A DNA stretch of 48,508 nt from Rhodococcus sp. 06-235-1A. GTDB lineage: Bacteria; Actinomycetota; Actinomycetes; Mycobacteriales; Mycobacteriaceae. Where the stretch lies: positions 1 through 48,508 of the forward strand of contig NZ_NOYI01000037.1 in NCBI RefSeq assembly GCF_002258785.1, written 5' to 3'. Position numbers and translations under genes: made by a program. Positions within the stretch are counted from its first letter, which is position 1, and every line of letters starts with the position of its first letter. The notes beneath the pieces were generated by a model that was given only the letters and a program-made list of their open reading frames with translations, made no database searches and was not told where the DNA came from. This document shows, in pieces, positions 32,726 to 40,251 of the stretch.

Positions 32726-33052
32726 TCAACGTCGACGGCGGCGGACGCTTGCCACGGACGACATGAAGGTTCGTTTGGTGTGGGTGGGCCGGTCGTCCCC
32801 AGCGCACGACGGTATTTGACTGAGCAAGCCGAGCAACGAATGCGGCATCGACATCTCGCCGGCCCCGCGCAGGGCCCGACGGGCCTGTTGCTGGGCCTCG
32901 ACCTCGGCCGCGCACTCCGGGCACTCGGCAAGGTGGTGGGCAGCACGGAGGTAAGCGGGCATTCGTAGTTCGCCGTCGACGTATGCCGCAACGGCCTCAC
33001 TGGCCAGATGTTCGGTGGAGCTGAACTGCCGGGGCTTGCGCGCCTGCGTCAT
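32726..33052 (-). CDS. rseA: Anti-sigma-E factor RseA (zinc-binding ZAS domain)
   Basis: A 108-aa anti-sigma factor. The ZAS signature HxxxCxxC is at 40-47 (HLAECPEC), preceded by a helix with VAAYVDGEL. The C-terminus is basic (SVRRRRR). In M. tuberculosis RseA binds SigE and releases it on oxidation of the cysteines or after phosphorylation and degradation. No transmembrane segment is present, so it is a soluble, redox-type anti-sigma. ATG at 33052 has GAGGAGG upstream and lies 16 bp after the sigE stop. An upstream reading from 33190 would overlap sigE and is rejected. Confidence 0.93.
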   Translation of the reverse strand: MTQARKPRQFSSTEHLASEAVAAYVDGELRMPAYLRAAHHLAECPECAAEVEAQQQARRALRGAGEMSMPHSLLGLLSQIPSCAGDDRPTHTKRTFMSSVASVRRRRR

Positions 33053-33068
33053 CCAACCCTCCTCGTAG

Positions 33069-33749
33069 CTAGTGGACACTTGCGTGACCTGAGTCGACCT
33101 TCCCGTGCACTCGAAGGTACTCGCGTAGCGCCTGGCGTCCACGGTGAATGCGACTGCGGACCGTTCCGAGCTTGACTCCCAGTGTCGCACCGATCTCTTC
33201 GTACGACAGTCCTTCGATGTCGCACAGCACGATTGCGGCGCGGAACTCCGGTGCCAGCGAGTCGAGTGCGGACTGCAGATCGGGATCGAGTCGTGCGTCG
33301 TGGTAGATCTGCTCGGGGTTGGGTCGGTCGGAGGGAACGCGGTCGTAATCCTCGGGCAGCGCTTCCATGCGGATCCGGCTGCGGCGTCGAACCATGTCCA
33401 GGAACAGGTTCGTGGTGATGCGGTGCAGCCACCCCTCGAATGTGCCCGGCTGGTAGTTGGACAGGGAACGGAACACCCGGATGAACGTGTCCTGGGTCAG
33501 GTCTTCGGCATCCTGAGCATTGCCGGAGAGGCGGTATGCGAGTCGGTACACGCGGTCGCCGTGCTCGCGAACCAGCTCGTCCCAGGACGGCATGGTGGAA
33601 TCCTCGCCGGTCGCATCGAACACTGCGGTTCCGCTGAGGTCTTCGGGCGCGGGTACAGACTCGGGTAGACGCGCGGTGTCGCGATCGCCGTTGAACTTGT
33701 AAATAGCTGGATCCTCCTGCTCAGGACTGCGTACGTCCTTCTGATTCAA
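33069..33749 (-). CDS. sigE: ECF sigma factor SigE (envelope/oxidative stress)
   Basis: Up to 226 aa from a TTG at 33749. Region 2 (VYRLAYRLSGNAQDAEDLTQDTFIRVF) and region 4 (LSYEEIGATLGVKLGTVRSRIHRGRQAL) are intact. From GTAVFDATG (about 41) onward it closely resembles mycobacterial SigE; the first 40 residues do not. The true start is uncertain: TTG 33749; an in-frame ATT at 33704 that has a perfect AGGAGG 8 nt upstream; or ATG 33593 with GAGGA upstream (174 aa). M. tuberculosis sigE is known for several promoters and translation starts. First gene of sigE-rseA-htrA-tatB. Confidence 0.93.
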   Translation of the reverse strand: MNQKDVRSPEQEDPAIYKFNGDRDTARLPESVPAPEDLSGTAVFDATGEDSTMPSWDELVREHGDRVYRLAYRLSGNAQDAEDLTQDTFIRVFRSLSNYQPGTFEGWLHRITTNLFLDMVRRRSRIRMEALPEDYDRVPSDRPNPEQIYHDARLDPDLQSALDSLAPEFRAAIVLCDIEGLSYEEIGATLGVKLGTVRSRIHRGRQALREYLRVHGKVDSGHASVH

Positions 33750-33773
33750 CCGACGACTACCCTCGGATGTTCC
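33748..33773 (-). promoter_or_regulatory. Candidate ECF-type (SigE/SigH) promoter at sigE
   Basis: On the minus strand GGAAC (33773-33769) and GTT (33750-33748) are 18 nt apart, matching the mycobacterial SigH/SigE pattern GGAA(C/T)A-N16-17-GTT. The -10 half overlaps the TTG start codon, so a transcript from here would begin inside the frame and need a downstream start. Confidence 0.55.
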
Positions 33774-33850
33774 AGCTCACACTTCGCAATCGAGACGGAC
33801 CTTCGATTCCTCCATAGCCTGACCGATCCTCGTGTGGGTCCGGTATGAAT

Positions 33851-33869
33851 CACCTGAGGCGCACCTGAG
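33851..33869. promoter_or_regulatory. Direct repeat, possible response-regulator (MprA-type) box
   Basis: CACCTGAG at 33851-33858 and again at 33862-33869, an 11-bp period (one helical turn), in the divergent region between sigE and the methyltransferase gene. OmpR-family regulators bind such repeats, and MprA controls sigE in M. tuberculosis; assignment here is inferred from position. Confidence 0.5.
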
Positions 33870-33913
33870 AATGTGTGCGTGAGAAGTTGCCCGGGGCACG
33901 ATAACCTCGGGGC

Positions 33914-34546
33914 GTGCCGACCAATGCCGAGAAGATGCTCGCCTACGCCGAAGACTCCGCTCAGGAGGACGAGGTTCTGATAGCAGCCAGAGAGCGTGCC
34001 GTCGATCTCGGCGCGGCCCCGGTCCCGCCGTCGGTCGGAGCGATTCTGTCCGTCTTCACGCAGATGCTCGGAGCGAAGACGGTCGTCGAAATCGGAACCG
34101 GCGCAGGGATCAGCGGATTGTGGCTGCTCGACGGGATGCGCGCGGACGGCGTCCTCACCACCATCGACACCGAGCCCGAACATCAGCGGGCGGCCCGAGA
34201 AGCGTTCCGCGCCGGAGGAATTGCGCCCTCACGCACCCGGTTGATCAACGGCTGGGCGCTGGATGTGCTCCCCCGATTGGCCGACGACACCTACGACCTC
34301 GTGTTCATCGACGCCAGTCCAGCGGACCATCCACACTTCGTTGCCGAGAGCGTTCGGTTGCTGCGCCCCGGCGGAGTTCTGGTGCTGCACAATGCGTTGC
34401 TCGGTGGACGGGTCGCCGATCCCACTCAGCGCGACGCCACCGCCGTTGCCGTCCGATCCGCTGCGCGAGCGATTGCCGAGGACGAGCGGCTCACGACGGT
34501 GCTACTGCCGCTCGGCGACGGCCTGATCTGCGCGTCGAGAGCGTGA
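33914..34546 (+). CDS. SAM-dependent O-methyltransferase (COMT/CCoAOMT-like)
   Basis: A 210-aa class I methyltransferase. SAM motif I is VVEIGTGAGISG (58-69), Asp of motif II in TTIDTEPEH, and the metal-dependent family's LVFIDASPAD and LRPGGVLVLHNALLGG are clear. Members methylate catechol-type hydroxyls, often with Mg2+. Divergent from sigE, like M. tuberculosis Rv1220c. The GTG at 33914 has TAACCT (33902-33907) 6 nt upstream and no Shine-Dalgarno, so it is probably leaderless. Substrate unknown. The gene converges on glgC with a long palindrome between. Confidence 0.9.
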   Translation: MPTNAEKMLAYAEDSAQEDEVLIAARERAVDLGAAPVPPSVGAILSVFTQMLGAKTVVEIGTGAGISGLWLLDGMRADGVLTTIDTEPEHQRAAREAFRAGGIAPSRTRLINGWALDVLPRLADDTYDLVFIDASPADHPHFVAESVRLLRPGGVLVLHNALLGGRVADPTQRDATAVAVRSAARAIAEDERLTTVLLPLGDGLICASRA

Positions 34547-34550
34547 GCTG

Positions 34551-34610
34551 CTGCGCCGCATGTGCGCGGTAACTCGGATTCAGCTACGAATTACCGCGCA
34601 CGTGCCGCAG
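34551..34610. terminator. Long palindrome between convergent genes, family member 2
   Basis: Arms about 34551-34576 and 34587-34610 around a 10-nt loop; the inner 19 nt pair with few exceptions (GTGCGCGGTAA core). It separates the methyltransferase and glgC stops and shares the GCATGTGCGCG half and CTACGAA half with the palindrome at 18016-18063. Confidence 0.75.
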
Positions 34611-34614
34611 GCTC

Positions 34615-35829
34615 CTAGATCCAGACGCCCTTACCGACGGAGACGACTCCCCCGGCGCTGACGTTGAATCGTTCACGATCGCGTTCGTGATCCACGCCGA
34701 TGATCTCGCCGTCACCGACGACGACGTTCTTGTCCAGAATCGCGTGCCGCACGACGGCACCCTTACCGATCTTGACGCCGGGCATCAGAACGCTGCCCTC
34801 GACTGTCGCACCGCTGTCGATCATGACGTTGGAGCTGAGTACCGAGTTGCGCACGGTGGCGGCCGACAGAATGCAGCCGGCACCGACCACCGATTCCTGA
34901 GCCAAGCCGCCCTGAACGAATTTCGCGGGTGGCAGGTTCTCGGCCGATCCGCGGATGGGCCAGCGGCGGTTGTACAGATTGAAGATGGGGTGGACCGACA
35001 CCAGGTCCATGTGGGCGTCGTAGAACGCATCGATGGTGCCGACGTCACGCCAGTAACCGCGGTCGCGTTCGGTGGCACCTGGCACGACGTTGTCGTTGAA
35101 GTCGTAGACCGAGGCGACGCCCGCTTCGACGAGCGCGGGAATGATGTCGCCACCCATGTCGTGATCGGAGTCGACGTTCTCGGAGTCGGCCTTGATGGCG
35201 TCGACGAGCACCTTGGTGGTGAACACGTAGTTGCCCATGGACGCGTAGGTGACGTCCGGGTCGTCCGGTGTGCCGGGCGGTTGCGCCGGCTTCTCGAGGA
35301 ACTGGGTGATCTTGCCGTTTTCGTCGGAATCGATGCACCCGAACGCGAATGCCTCGCTGCGCGGGACCCTGATACCGGCGACGGTCACGCCCGCACCGGA
35401 GTCGATGTGCTGCTGCACCATCTGCTCCGGATCCATCCGGTACACGTGATCGGCTCCGAAGACCACGATGTACTCGGGGTCCTCGTCGTACACCAGGTTC
35501 AGCGATTGGAAGATCGCGTCGGCGCTGCCGGTGTACCACCGGGGCCCGAGACGCTGCTGCGCCGGAACCGGGGTGATGTACTCCCCGGCGAACCCGGACA
35601 GCCGCCACGTCTGCGAGATGTGGCGGTCCAGTGAATGGGACTTGTACTGGGTGAGCACGCAGAGCCGGAGGTAACCGGCATTGACGAGATTGCTCAGCAC
35701 GAAGTCGATGAGTCGGTAGGCGCCCCCGAAGGGAACTGCCGGCTTGGCTCGGTCCGCGGTCATCGGGTAAAGACGCTTACCCTCGCCGCCGGCAAGCACG
35801 ATCCCTAGTACGTGCGGTTGTGTCCTCAC
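34615..35829 (-). CDS. glgC: Glucose-1-phosphate adenylyltransferase (ADP-glucose synthase)
   Basis: A 404-aa nucleotidyltransferase making ADP-glucose from ATP and glucose-1-phosphate. N-terminal GGEGKRL at 14-20, RAKPAVPFGG at 27-36, the sugar-phosphate motif FLEKP, and a C-terminal left-handed beta-helix (SVLSSNVMIDSGATVEG). ADP-glucose feeds GlgA/GlgM for glycogen and, in mycobacteria, maltose-1-phosphate for the GlgE route to alpha-glucan. GTG at 35829 has TAGGTT (35841-35836) 6 nt upstream: leaderless. Divergent from glgA, 76 bp apart. Confidence 0.96.
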   Translation of the reverse strand: MRTQPHVLGIVLAGGEGKRLYPMTADRAKPAVPFGGAYRLIDFVLSNLVNAGYLRLCVLTQYKSHSLDRHISQTWRLSGFAGEYITPVPAQQRLGPRWYTGSADAIFQSLNLVYDEDPEYIVVFGADHVYRMDPEQMVQQHIDSGAGVTVAGIRVPRSEAFAFGCIDSDENGKITQFLEKPAQPPGTPDDPDVTYASMGNYVFTTKVLVDAIKADSENVDSDHDMGGDIIPALVEAGVASVYDFNDNVVPGATERDRGYWRDVGTIDAFYDAHMDLVSVHPIFNLYNRRWPIRGSAENLPPAKFVQGGLAQESVVGAGCILSAATVRNSVLSSNVMIDSGATVEGSVLMPGVKIGKGAVVRHAILDKNVVVGDGEIIGVDHERDRERFNVSAGGVVSVGKGVWI

Positions 35830-35835
35830 CCACTC

Positions 35836-35898
35836 AACCTATCCGCACCGAGAGAACCTTGCGAGCAGTACACGCACAACTGCTGGGGAATGTAGGTT
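35836..35898. promoter_or_regulatory. Divergent glgC/glgA promoters with matching -10 elements
   Basis: The same hexamer TAGGTT stands 6 nt before the glgC GTG (35841-35836, minus) and 7 nt before the glgA GTG (35893-35898, plus). Neither gene has a Shine-Dalgarno. The shared 76-bp region probably coordinates the two steps of ADP-glucose metabolism. Confidence 0.55.
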
Positions 35899-35905
35899 CG
35901 TTCAC

Positions 35906-37069
35906 GTGCGCGTAGCAATGATGACCAAGGAATATCCCCCGGAGATCTACGGTGGCGCAGGAGTTCATGTCACCGAGTTGTCCGCGCAGCTGAAGTCACT
36001 GTGCGACGTGGACATCCACTGTATGGGCGCGCCCCGCGACACTGCGCAGGTGCACGACCCGGATCCCGCGCTCGCCGGAGCCAACGCTGCGTTGACGACC
36101 CTGTCGGCAGAGCTGCGGATGGCGAACGCAGCCGCCGACGCGGACGTGGTCCATTCGCACACCTGGTACACCGGCCTCGCGGGTCACCTCGCGGCCGAGT
36201 TGTACGACGTCCCCCACATCCTCACCGCTCACTCCCTCGAGCCGCGACGGCCGTGGAAGGCCGAGCAACTCGGCGGCGGATACCGCATCTCGTCCTGGTC
36301 CGAGCGCAACGCCGTGGAATACGCCGACGCCGTCATCGCCGTCAGTGAGGGCATGGCCAAAGATGTGCTCGACGCCTATCCGCGCCTCGATCCGAGTCGA
36401 GTCCACGTGGTGCGCAACGGAATCGACACGCAGCGTTGGTTCGCCGACCACGGCACCTCGACCCTGGACGAGATCGGCGTGGATCGAAGCAAGCCGATCG
36501 TCGCCTTCGTCGGGCGCATCACCCGACAGAAGGGCGTCGGGCATCTGATCGCGGCCGCCCACCATTTCGATCCGTCGATCCAGCTCGTTCTGTGCGCAGG
36601 CGCACCCGACACCCCGGAGATCGCTGCGGAAACCGAGCGCGCAGTGGCGCTGCTCGCCGAGCAGCGCAGCGGCGTCTTCTGGGTCAAGGACATGCTGCCC
36701 ACCGACAAGATTCGCGAGATACTCACTGCAGCATCCGTGTTCGTCTGCCCCTCGGTGTACGAGCCACTCGGCATCGTCAACCTCGAGGCGATGGCCTGCG
36801 AAACTGCCGTCGTGGCATCGGATGTCGGCGGCATCCCCGAGGTCGTCGACGACGGCCGCACCGGACGGCTGGTGCACTACAACTCCTACGAACCCGACGC
36901 CTTCGAACGAAACCTGGCCGACACCGTCAACGAGGTCGTCCTCGACCCCGCACTCGCAACGGCCATGGGCAAGGCAGGACGCGAGCGCGCCGTCGCCGAG
37001 TTCTCGTGGGCGTCGATCGCCAAGCAGACCCTCGCCGTCTACAACGACGCGTTGGCGCGCCGCCGCTGA
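35906..37069 (+). CDS. glgA: ADP-glucose-dependent glycosyltransferase GlgA/GlgM (GT4)
   Basis: A 387-aa GT4-fold glycosyltransferase. N-terminal MRVAMMTKEYPPEIYGGAGVH carries the donor-site glycine loop; the C-terminal domain has FVGRITRQKG and the E-x7-E-type motif VYEPLGIVNLEAMACE. Its mycobacterial counterpart (Rv1212c) was annotated glycogen synthase GlgA but works mainly as GlgM, joining ADP-glucose and glucose-1-phosphate into maltose-1-phosphate. Either role is possible here. GTG start at 35906 preceded by a leaderless-type -10. It converges on the RlmA-like gene with only 10 bp between. Confidence 0.93.
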   Translation: MRVAMMTKEYPPEIYGGAGVHVTELSAQLKSLCDVDIHCMGAPRDTAQVHDPDPALAGANAALTTLSAELRMANAAADADVVHSHTWYTGLAGHLAAELYDVPHILTAHSLEPRRPWKAEQLGGGYRISSWSERNAVEYADAVIAVSEGMAKDVLDAYPRLDPSRVHVVRNGIDTQRWFADHGTSTLDEIGVDRSKPIVAFVGRITRQKGVGHLIAAAHHFDPSIQLVLCAGAPDTPEIAAETERAVALLAEQRSGVFWVKDMLPTDKIREILTAASVFVCPSVYEPLGIVNLEAMACETAVVASDVGGIPEVVDDGRTGRLVHYNSYEPDAFERNLADTVNEVVLDPALATAMGKAGRERAVAEFSWASIAKQTLAVYNDALARRR

Positions 37070-37079
37070 TCGGGACGAC

Positions 37080-37934
37080 TCAGCGATTCGCCTTGCGATA
37101 GGTCGACACCGTCACCGACGCGGTGACCTCGGTGATGTCCGGTAGCTGCCTCAGAGCGGCCGACCGCGCATCGGGGTCGCCGTGACGCGACGACGGGCCC
37201 ATCCCGATCAGCGCCTCGATATCGTTGTGCGAGAGCATCATCGGGTACTGCAACGCAGACTCGGCCACCGGCTCGAACATGCTCGACAACGATTCGCCGA
37301 GCCGGCGGGTCTTGTCTTCCTCGACGCCGATGAGGCCGAGCGGCCCTCGCAGCTCGCGCTGATGCCGGGACGTGGGAGTGACGACCACCAGTACACCGTC
37401 GTCGACAAGGATCCGATTCAGTTCACCGGCGTTGCGCGGAGCGAAGACGCACGTCACTGCGGACACACTCTCGGTCCGTACCGGCAAGCCGCTCCAGATG
37501 TCCGCGACCACCGATCCCAGCCGAGGATGTGAGCGCGCGGCGCGGCGAGCGGCGAACTTCGACACGTCGACGCCTATCCCCCGCGCATCGAGACGGGCGT
37601 CGAGGACGGCCGCGAGATAGTGACCCGTGCCGACACCGACATCGAGCACCACCTCGGTGTCGGCCGGGACGGCAGCCGAGACCGCTGCCGCGATCGAATC
37701 GAAGTGGCCCTTGCCGAGGAACGCGTCGCGAGCGGCGATCATCTCGGCCGAGTCACCGGTGAACTTGCCGCCGTCTCCGGTCAACAGACTGACGTAACCC
37801 TGCCGCGCCACGTCGAACGAATGCCCGCGATCGCACCACAGCGTCCTGTCGGTATCGCCGACGCCGAGCCCGGATTCGACGTCGCGTGCCCGGCACTGCG
37901 GACACAGCAGCAGATCGACGACGTCGGTCAACAT
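37080..37934 (-). CDS. RlmA/TlrB-type 23S rRNA guanine-N1 methyltransferase
   Basis: A 284-aa SAM methyltransferase with an N-terminal zinc finger: Cys-x2-Cys in LLCPQCRA and a second pair in WCDRGHSF, the layout of RlmA(I)/RlmA(II). SAM motif I is VLDVGVGTGHYL, preceded by the family-typical block GYVSLL...GDSAEMIAARDAFL. RlmA enzymes methylate G745 or G748 of 23S rRNA, and TlrB gives tylosin resistance in producers; which base is modified cannot be told. The ATG at 37934 has GAGGAGG 6 nt upstream. It is downstream of DUF3117 but separated by a terminator. Confidence 0.87.
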   Translation of the reverse strand: MLTDVVDLLLCPQCRARDVESGLGVGDTDRTLWCDRGHSFDVARQGYVSLLTGDGGKFTGDSAEMIAARDAFLGKGHFDSIAAAVSAAVPADTEVVLDVGVGTGHYLAAVLDARLDARGIGVDVSKFAARRAARSHPRLGSVVADIWSGLPVRTESVSAVTCVFAPRNAGELNRILVDDGVLVVVTPTSRHQRELRGPLGLIGVEEDKTRRLGESLSSMFEPVAESALQYPMMLSHNDIEALIGMGPSSRHGDPDARSAALRQLPDITEVTASVTVSTYRKANR

Positions 37935-37984
37935 CGAGCACCTCCTCCACATCGAGACGAATCCCGCAGTTCGACACAACACAA

Positions 37985-38015
37985 AGCCCCGCTTGCCGGT
38001 GCGGCGAGCGGGGCT
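37985..38015 (-). terminator. Intrinsic terminator of the DUF3117 gene
   Basis: AGCCCCGCT (37985-37993) pairs with AGCGGGGCT (38007-38015); on the minus strand the stem is followed by TTTGTGTTGTG. It starts 26 nt after the DUF3117 stop and has the form of a classical Rho-independent terminator. Confidence 0.85.
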
Positions 38016-38040
38016 GAGCGACGATCGATCGACGTGACTA

Positions 38041-38208
38041 TCAGCCGGTGACACCCTTCAGTTCGTCACCTAGTGCCGCGGCCTCGTCGGGGGTCAATTC
38101 GACGACCAATCGGCCGCCCCCCTCGAGCGGGACACGCATGACGATTCCTCGTCCCTCTTTGGTTGCTTCGAGGGGACCGTCCCCGGTCCGGGGCTTCATC
38201 GCCGCCAT
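38041..38208 (-). CDS. DUF3117 small conserved actinobacterial protein
   Basis: A 55-aa protein, MAAMKPRTGDGPLEATKEGR at its start and DEAAALGDELKGVTG at its end. It matches, as far as I remember almost residue for residue, the M. tuberculosis protein Rv1211, which lies at the same place next to tag and glgM. Such conservation in so small a protein implies a core role, but the function is unknown. ATG at 38208 has AGGGAG upstream. The 96-bp gap before it contains an AT-rich block (38256-38269) that probably holds its promoter. Expressed alone, ending in the terminator at 37985. Confidence 0.93.
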   Translation of the reverse strand: MAAMKPRTGDGPLEATKEGRGIVMRVPLEGGGRLVVELTPDEAAALGDELKGVTG

Positions 38209-38304
38209 CCTCTGCTCCCTCCAGATCTGCGCCCATCAGCACGGCGCCTCGGCCTAAAAGATATATTTCGTCGCGGGGCGACGGGTGTTGAGTCCTATTC
38301 TTCC

Positions 38305-38913
38305 CTATCGACCCCGATACCGGGAATCGGAGTCGGTATTCGTGACCTGCACACAACACCCCGACAGGTGATCGTCGACCATTCCGGTGGCCTGCATCAA
38401 GGCGTAGGCGGTTGTCGGACCGACGAACCGAAGCCCTCGACGCTTGAGCTCCTTGGCCATGGCCTTCGATTCGGGGGTCGAGGCCGGGACCTCGGTGAGC
38501 TCCGTGAGACGCGCAGGCCGAGGTTCGGGAGCGAAGGACCAGAGCAAGGTGTCGAGGTCCGTGTCGTCCAGGTCGAGAACGGCCCGAGCATTGCTCACCG
38601 CGGCCTCGATCTTGAGGCGATTACGCACGATGGACGCGTCGTTCATCAATCGTTCGACGTCGGCCTCGCCGAAACCTGCCACTCGCTCCGGGTCGAAACC
38701 GGCGAATGCGCTGCGAAAACTGTCGCGCTTGCGCAGGATCGTGATCCACGCCAGCCCCGACTGGAACGCCTCGAGGCACAACCGCTCGTACAGTTCGTTG
38801 CGCCCGTGGAGGGGCTGTCCCCACTCCGTGTCGTGGTAATCCCGATACAGCTCGTTGTCGGTGGCACCCCAGGGGCAGCGCAGCCTGCCGTCCGGTCCCG
38901 CGACAGCGCTCAC
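38305..38913 (-). CDS. tag: DNA-3-methyladenine glycosylase I
   Basis: A 202-aa base-excision-repair glycosylase removing 3-methyladenine. The structural zinc ligands of Tag are all present: Cys13 (RCPWG), His27 (YHDTEWG), His182 and Cys186 (HLSGC). The HhH core lies between (NDASIVRNRLKIEAAVSNA). The start ATG overlaps the stop of the DivIVA-like gene (ATGA). M. tuberculosis tagA (Rv1210) has the same neighbours. The C-terminal tail after Cys187 is short and non-conserved. Confidence 0.95.
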   Translation of the reverse strand: MSAVAGPDGRLRCPWGATDNELYRDYHDTEWGQPLHGRNELYERLCLEAFQSGLAWITILRKRDSFRSAFAGFDPERVAGFGEADVERLMNDASIVRNRLKIEAAVSNARAVLDLDDTDLDTLLWSFAPEPRPARLTELTEVPASTPESKAMAKELKRRGLRFVGPTTAYALMQATGMVDDHLSGCCVQVTNTDSDSRYRGR

Positions 38914-39290
38914 TGCTCGTCCGGCTCGGATACGGCCGCCTGTGGGACGGTCGAGGACTGCGCGGTGGTCGAGGACTGCGCTGCGTTCGAGGACTGCGCG
39001 GTGGCCGAGGACTGCGCTGCGGACAACCTGGACCTGAGCATGTCGATTTCGCCGCCGAGCCGCTCGAGTGCCCAGTCGACCTCGCTGGGCTTGTATCCCC
39101 GCAGGGTCTGCTGGAACTTCAGCGAGCGCACATCGGGACCGGTGACGCCCTCCGCAGGCAGAACGGTCGCGGTGGTTCCCTCGGGCAGCGGGCCCAGCTC
39201 CTCACCGCGACCGAACACGATCGACGCCACGAAGAACAATGCAGCAGCGACGACGGCAATGACGACGACGTAGATCAGCAGCGTCAACAT
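38910..39290 (-). CDS. Membrane-anchored DivIVA-domain-like protein
   Basis: A 126-aa protein: an N-terminal transmembrane helix (3-25), a short linker, then a DivIVA-like segment (LKFQQTLRGYKPSEVDWALERLGGEI, about 57-82) with the typical GY(K/D)xxxVD motif, and a low-complexity AQSS-repeat tail (91-115). DivIVA/Wag31-type motifs target curved membrane or growth poles, so a scaffold role in polar growth is inferred. It sits between gpgS and tag as Rv1209 does in M. tuberculosis. ATG at 39290; CAAGAT 6 nt upstream is a weak leaderless-type -10. Confidence 0.85.
   Translation of the reverse strand: MLTLLIYVVVIAVVAAALFFVASIVFGRGEELGPLPEGTTATVLPAEGVTGPDVRSLKFQQTLRGYKPSEVDWALERLGGEIDMLRSRLSAAQSSATAQSSNAAQSSTTAQSSTVPQAAVSEPDEQ
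38951..39022. repeat. 18-bp tandem repeat (four copies) in the DivIVA-like gene
   Basis: Four 18-bp units starting TCGAGGACTGCGC at 38951, 38969, 38987 and 39005. Units 1 and 3 are identical and units 2 and 4 nearly so, giving a 36-bp higher-order repeat. They encode the alternating AQSS tail and are a likely strain-variable region. Confidence 0.9.
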
Positions 39291-39321
39291 GCCACGATCT
39301 TGTCACGACCGTCCGACACGA

Positions 39322-40251
39322 CTATTTCAGCGAGTTCATCGCCGGTCGATCGAGCAGCGACACCTCGGTCGAGAACGGCTCGAACGAGTCACCGTCGACC
39401 CGGAACTGCATCAGACCGGCCCCGGAATCGACCATGCCGCACCGGTTCAGCATCGTTCCGACGATCTGCCTGCTCATCGCCCCGAGTTCGACCAGCGGAC
39501 GGTTGCGGTGCTTGCGCACACCGAGATTCACCTGACCGATCGCCTGCAGACCGAGCCTGTCGTACGTGTCGAGCAACAGCCCGATCTCCACTCCGTAGCC
39601 GGGCGCGAACGGCACCGCGGACAGCAGCTCCCGAGTGCCCGCGTATTCCCCGCCGAGAGGCTGAATGACGCCCGTCAATTCCGGTCGCAGGGCAGCGAGC
39701 AGCGGCCTGGCCACGAGTTCGGTGACGCGTCCACCACCGTTGGCATCCTCTGTCCCACTGGTGCGCAACGGACGGCGGTAATAGCCCTTGACGAGGTGGA
39801 TACCGTCGCCCATCAGCAGGGGCCCGAGCAACTTGGGCACGAACGCCGGGTCGGGGTTGATCAGATCGGAGTCGACGAACGCGATGAGGTCACCGGTCGA
39901 CGCGGCGACCGAACGCCACAGCACCTCGCCCTTGCCCGGTACCGGATCGACGCCGGGTACTGCTTCTTCTCGGCTGATGACTCGCGCACCGGCCGCCGTG
40001 GCACGTACGGCCGTTTCGTCCGTCGAACCGGAGTCCAACACGATCAGCTCGTCGACGAGGCCGCCGAGCAACGGATGGATGGTGTCGATGACGGCGGCGA
40101 CCGTCTGCTCCTCGTTCAGCGCGGGGAGAACCACCGATACTGTCCGGCCCGCCTTGGCGGCCTCGAGTTCGGCGATTGTCCATTGCGGGGTGTCCCAGCT
40201 GTTGGTCTCGGACCACGCCCTGGTCACATCCGTTCGATCTGCGAGTGTCAT
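39322..40251 (-). CDS. gpgS: Glucosyl-3-phosphoglycerate synthase GpgS
   Basis: A 309-aa GT-A-fold (GT81) transferase joining glucose from UDP-glucose to 3-phosphoglycerate, first step toward glucosylglycerate and methylglucose lipopolysaccharides. Motifs: VVLPALNEEQTV (40-51), LDSGSTDET, the metal-binding DSD at 127-129, and the acceptor-site GVIQPLGGEYAG. Start ATG at 40251 overlaps the folP-homologue stop (ATGA). Equivalent to Rv1208. Length agrees with mycobacterial GpgS (about 324) minus a shorter N-terminus. Confidence 0.94.
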   Translation of the reverse strand: MTLADRTDVTRAWSETNSWDTPQWTIAELEAAKAGRTVSVVLPALNEEQTVAAVIDTIHPLLGGLVDELIVLDSGSTDETAVRATAAGARVISREEAVPGVDPVPGKGEVLWRSVAASTGDLIAFVDSDLINPDPAFVPKLLGPLLMGDGIHLVKGYYRRPLRTSGTEDANGGGRVTELVARPLLAALRPELTGVIQPLGGEYAGTRELLSAVPFAPGYGVEIGLLLDTYDRLGLQAIGQVNLGVRKHRNRPLVELGAMSRQIVGTMLNRCGMVDSGAGLMQFRVDGDSFEPFSTEVSLLDRPAMNSLK

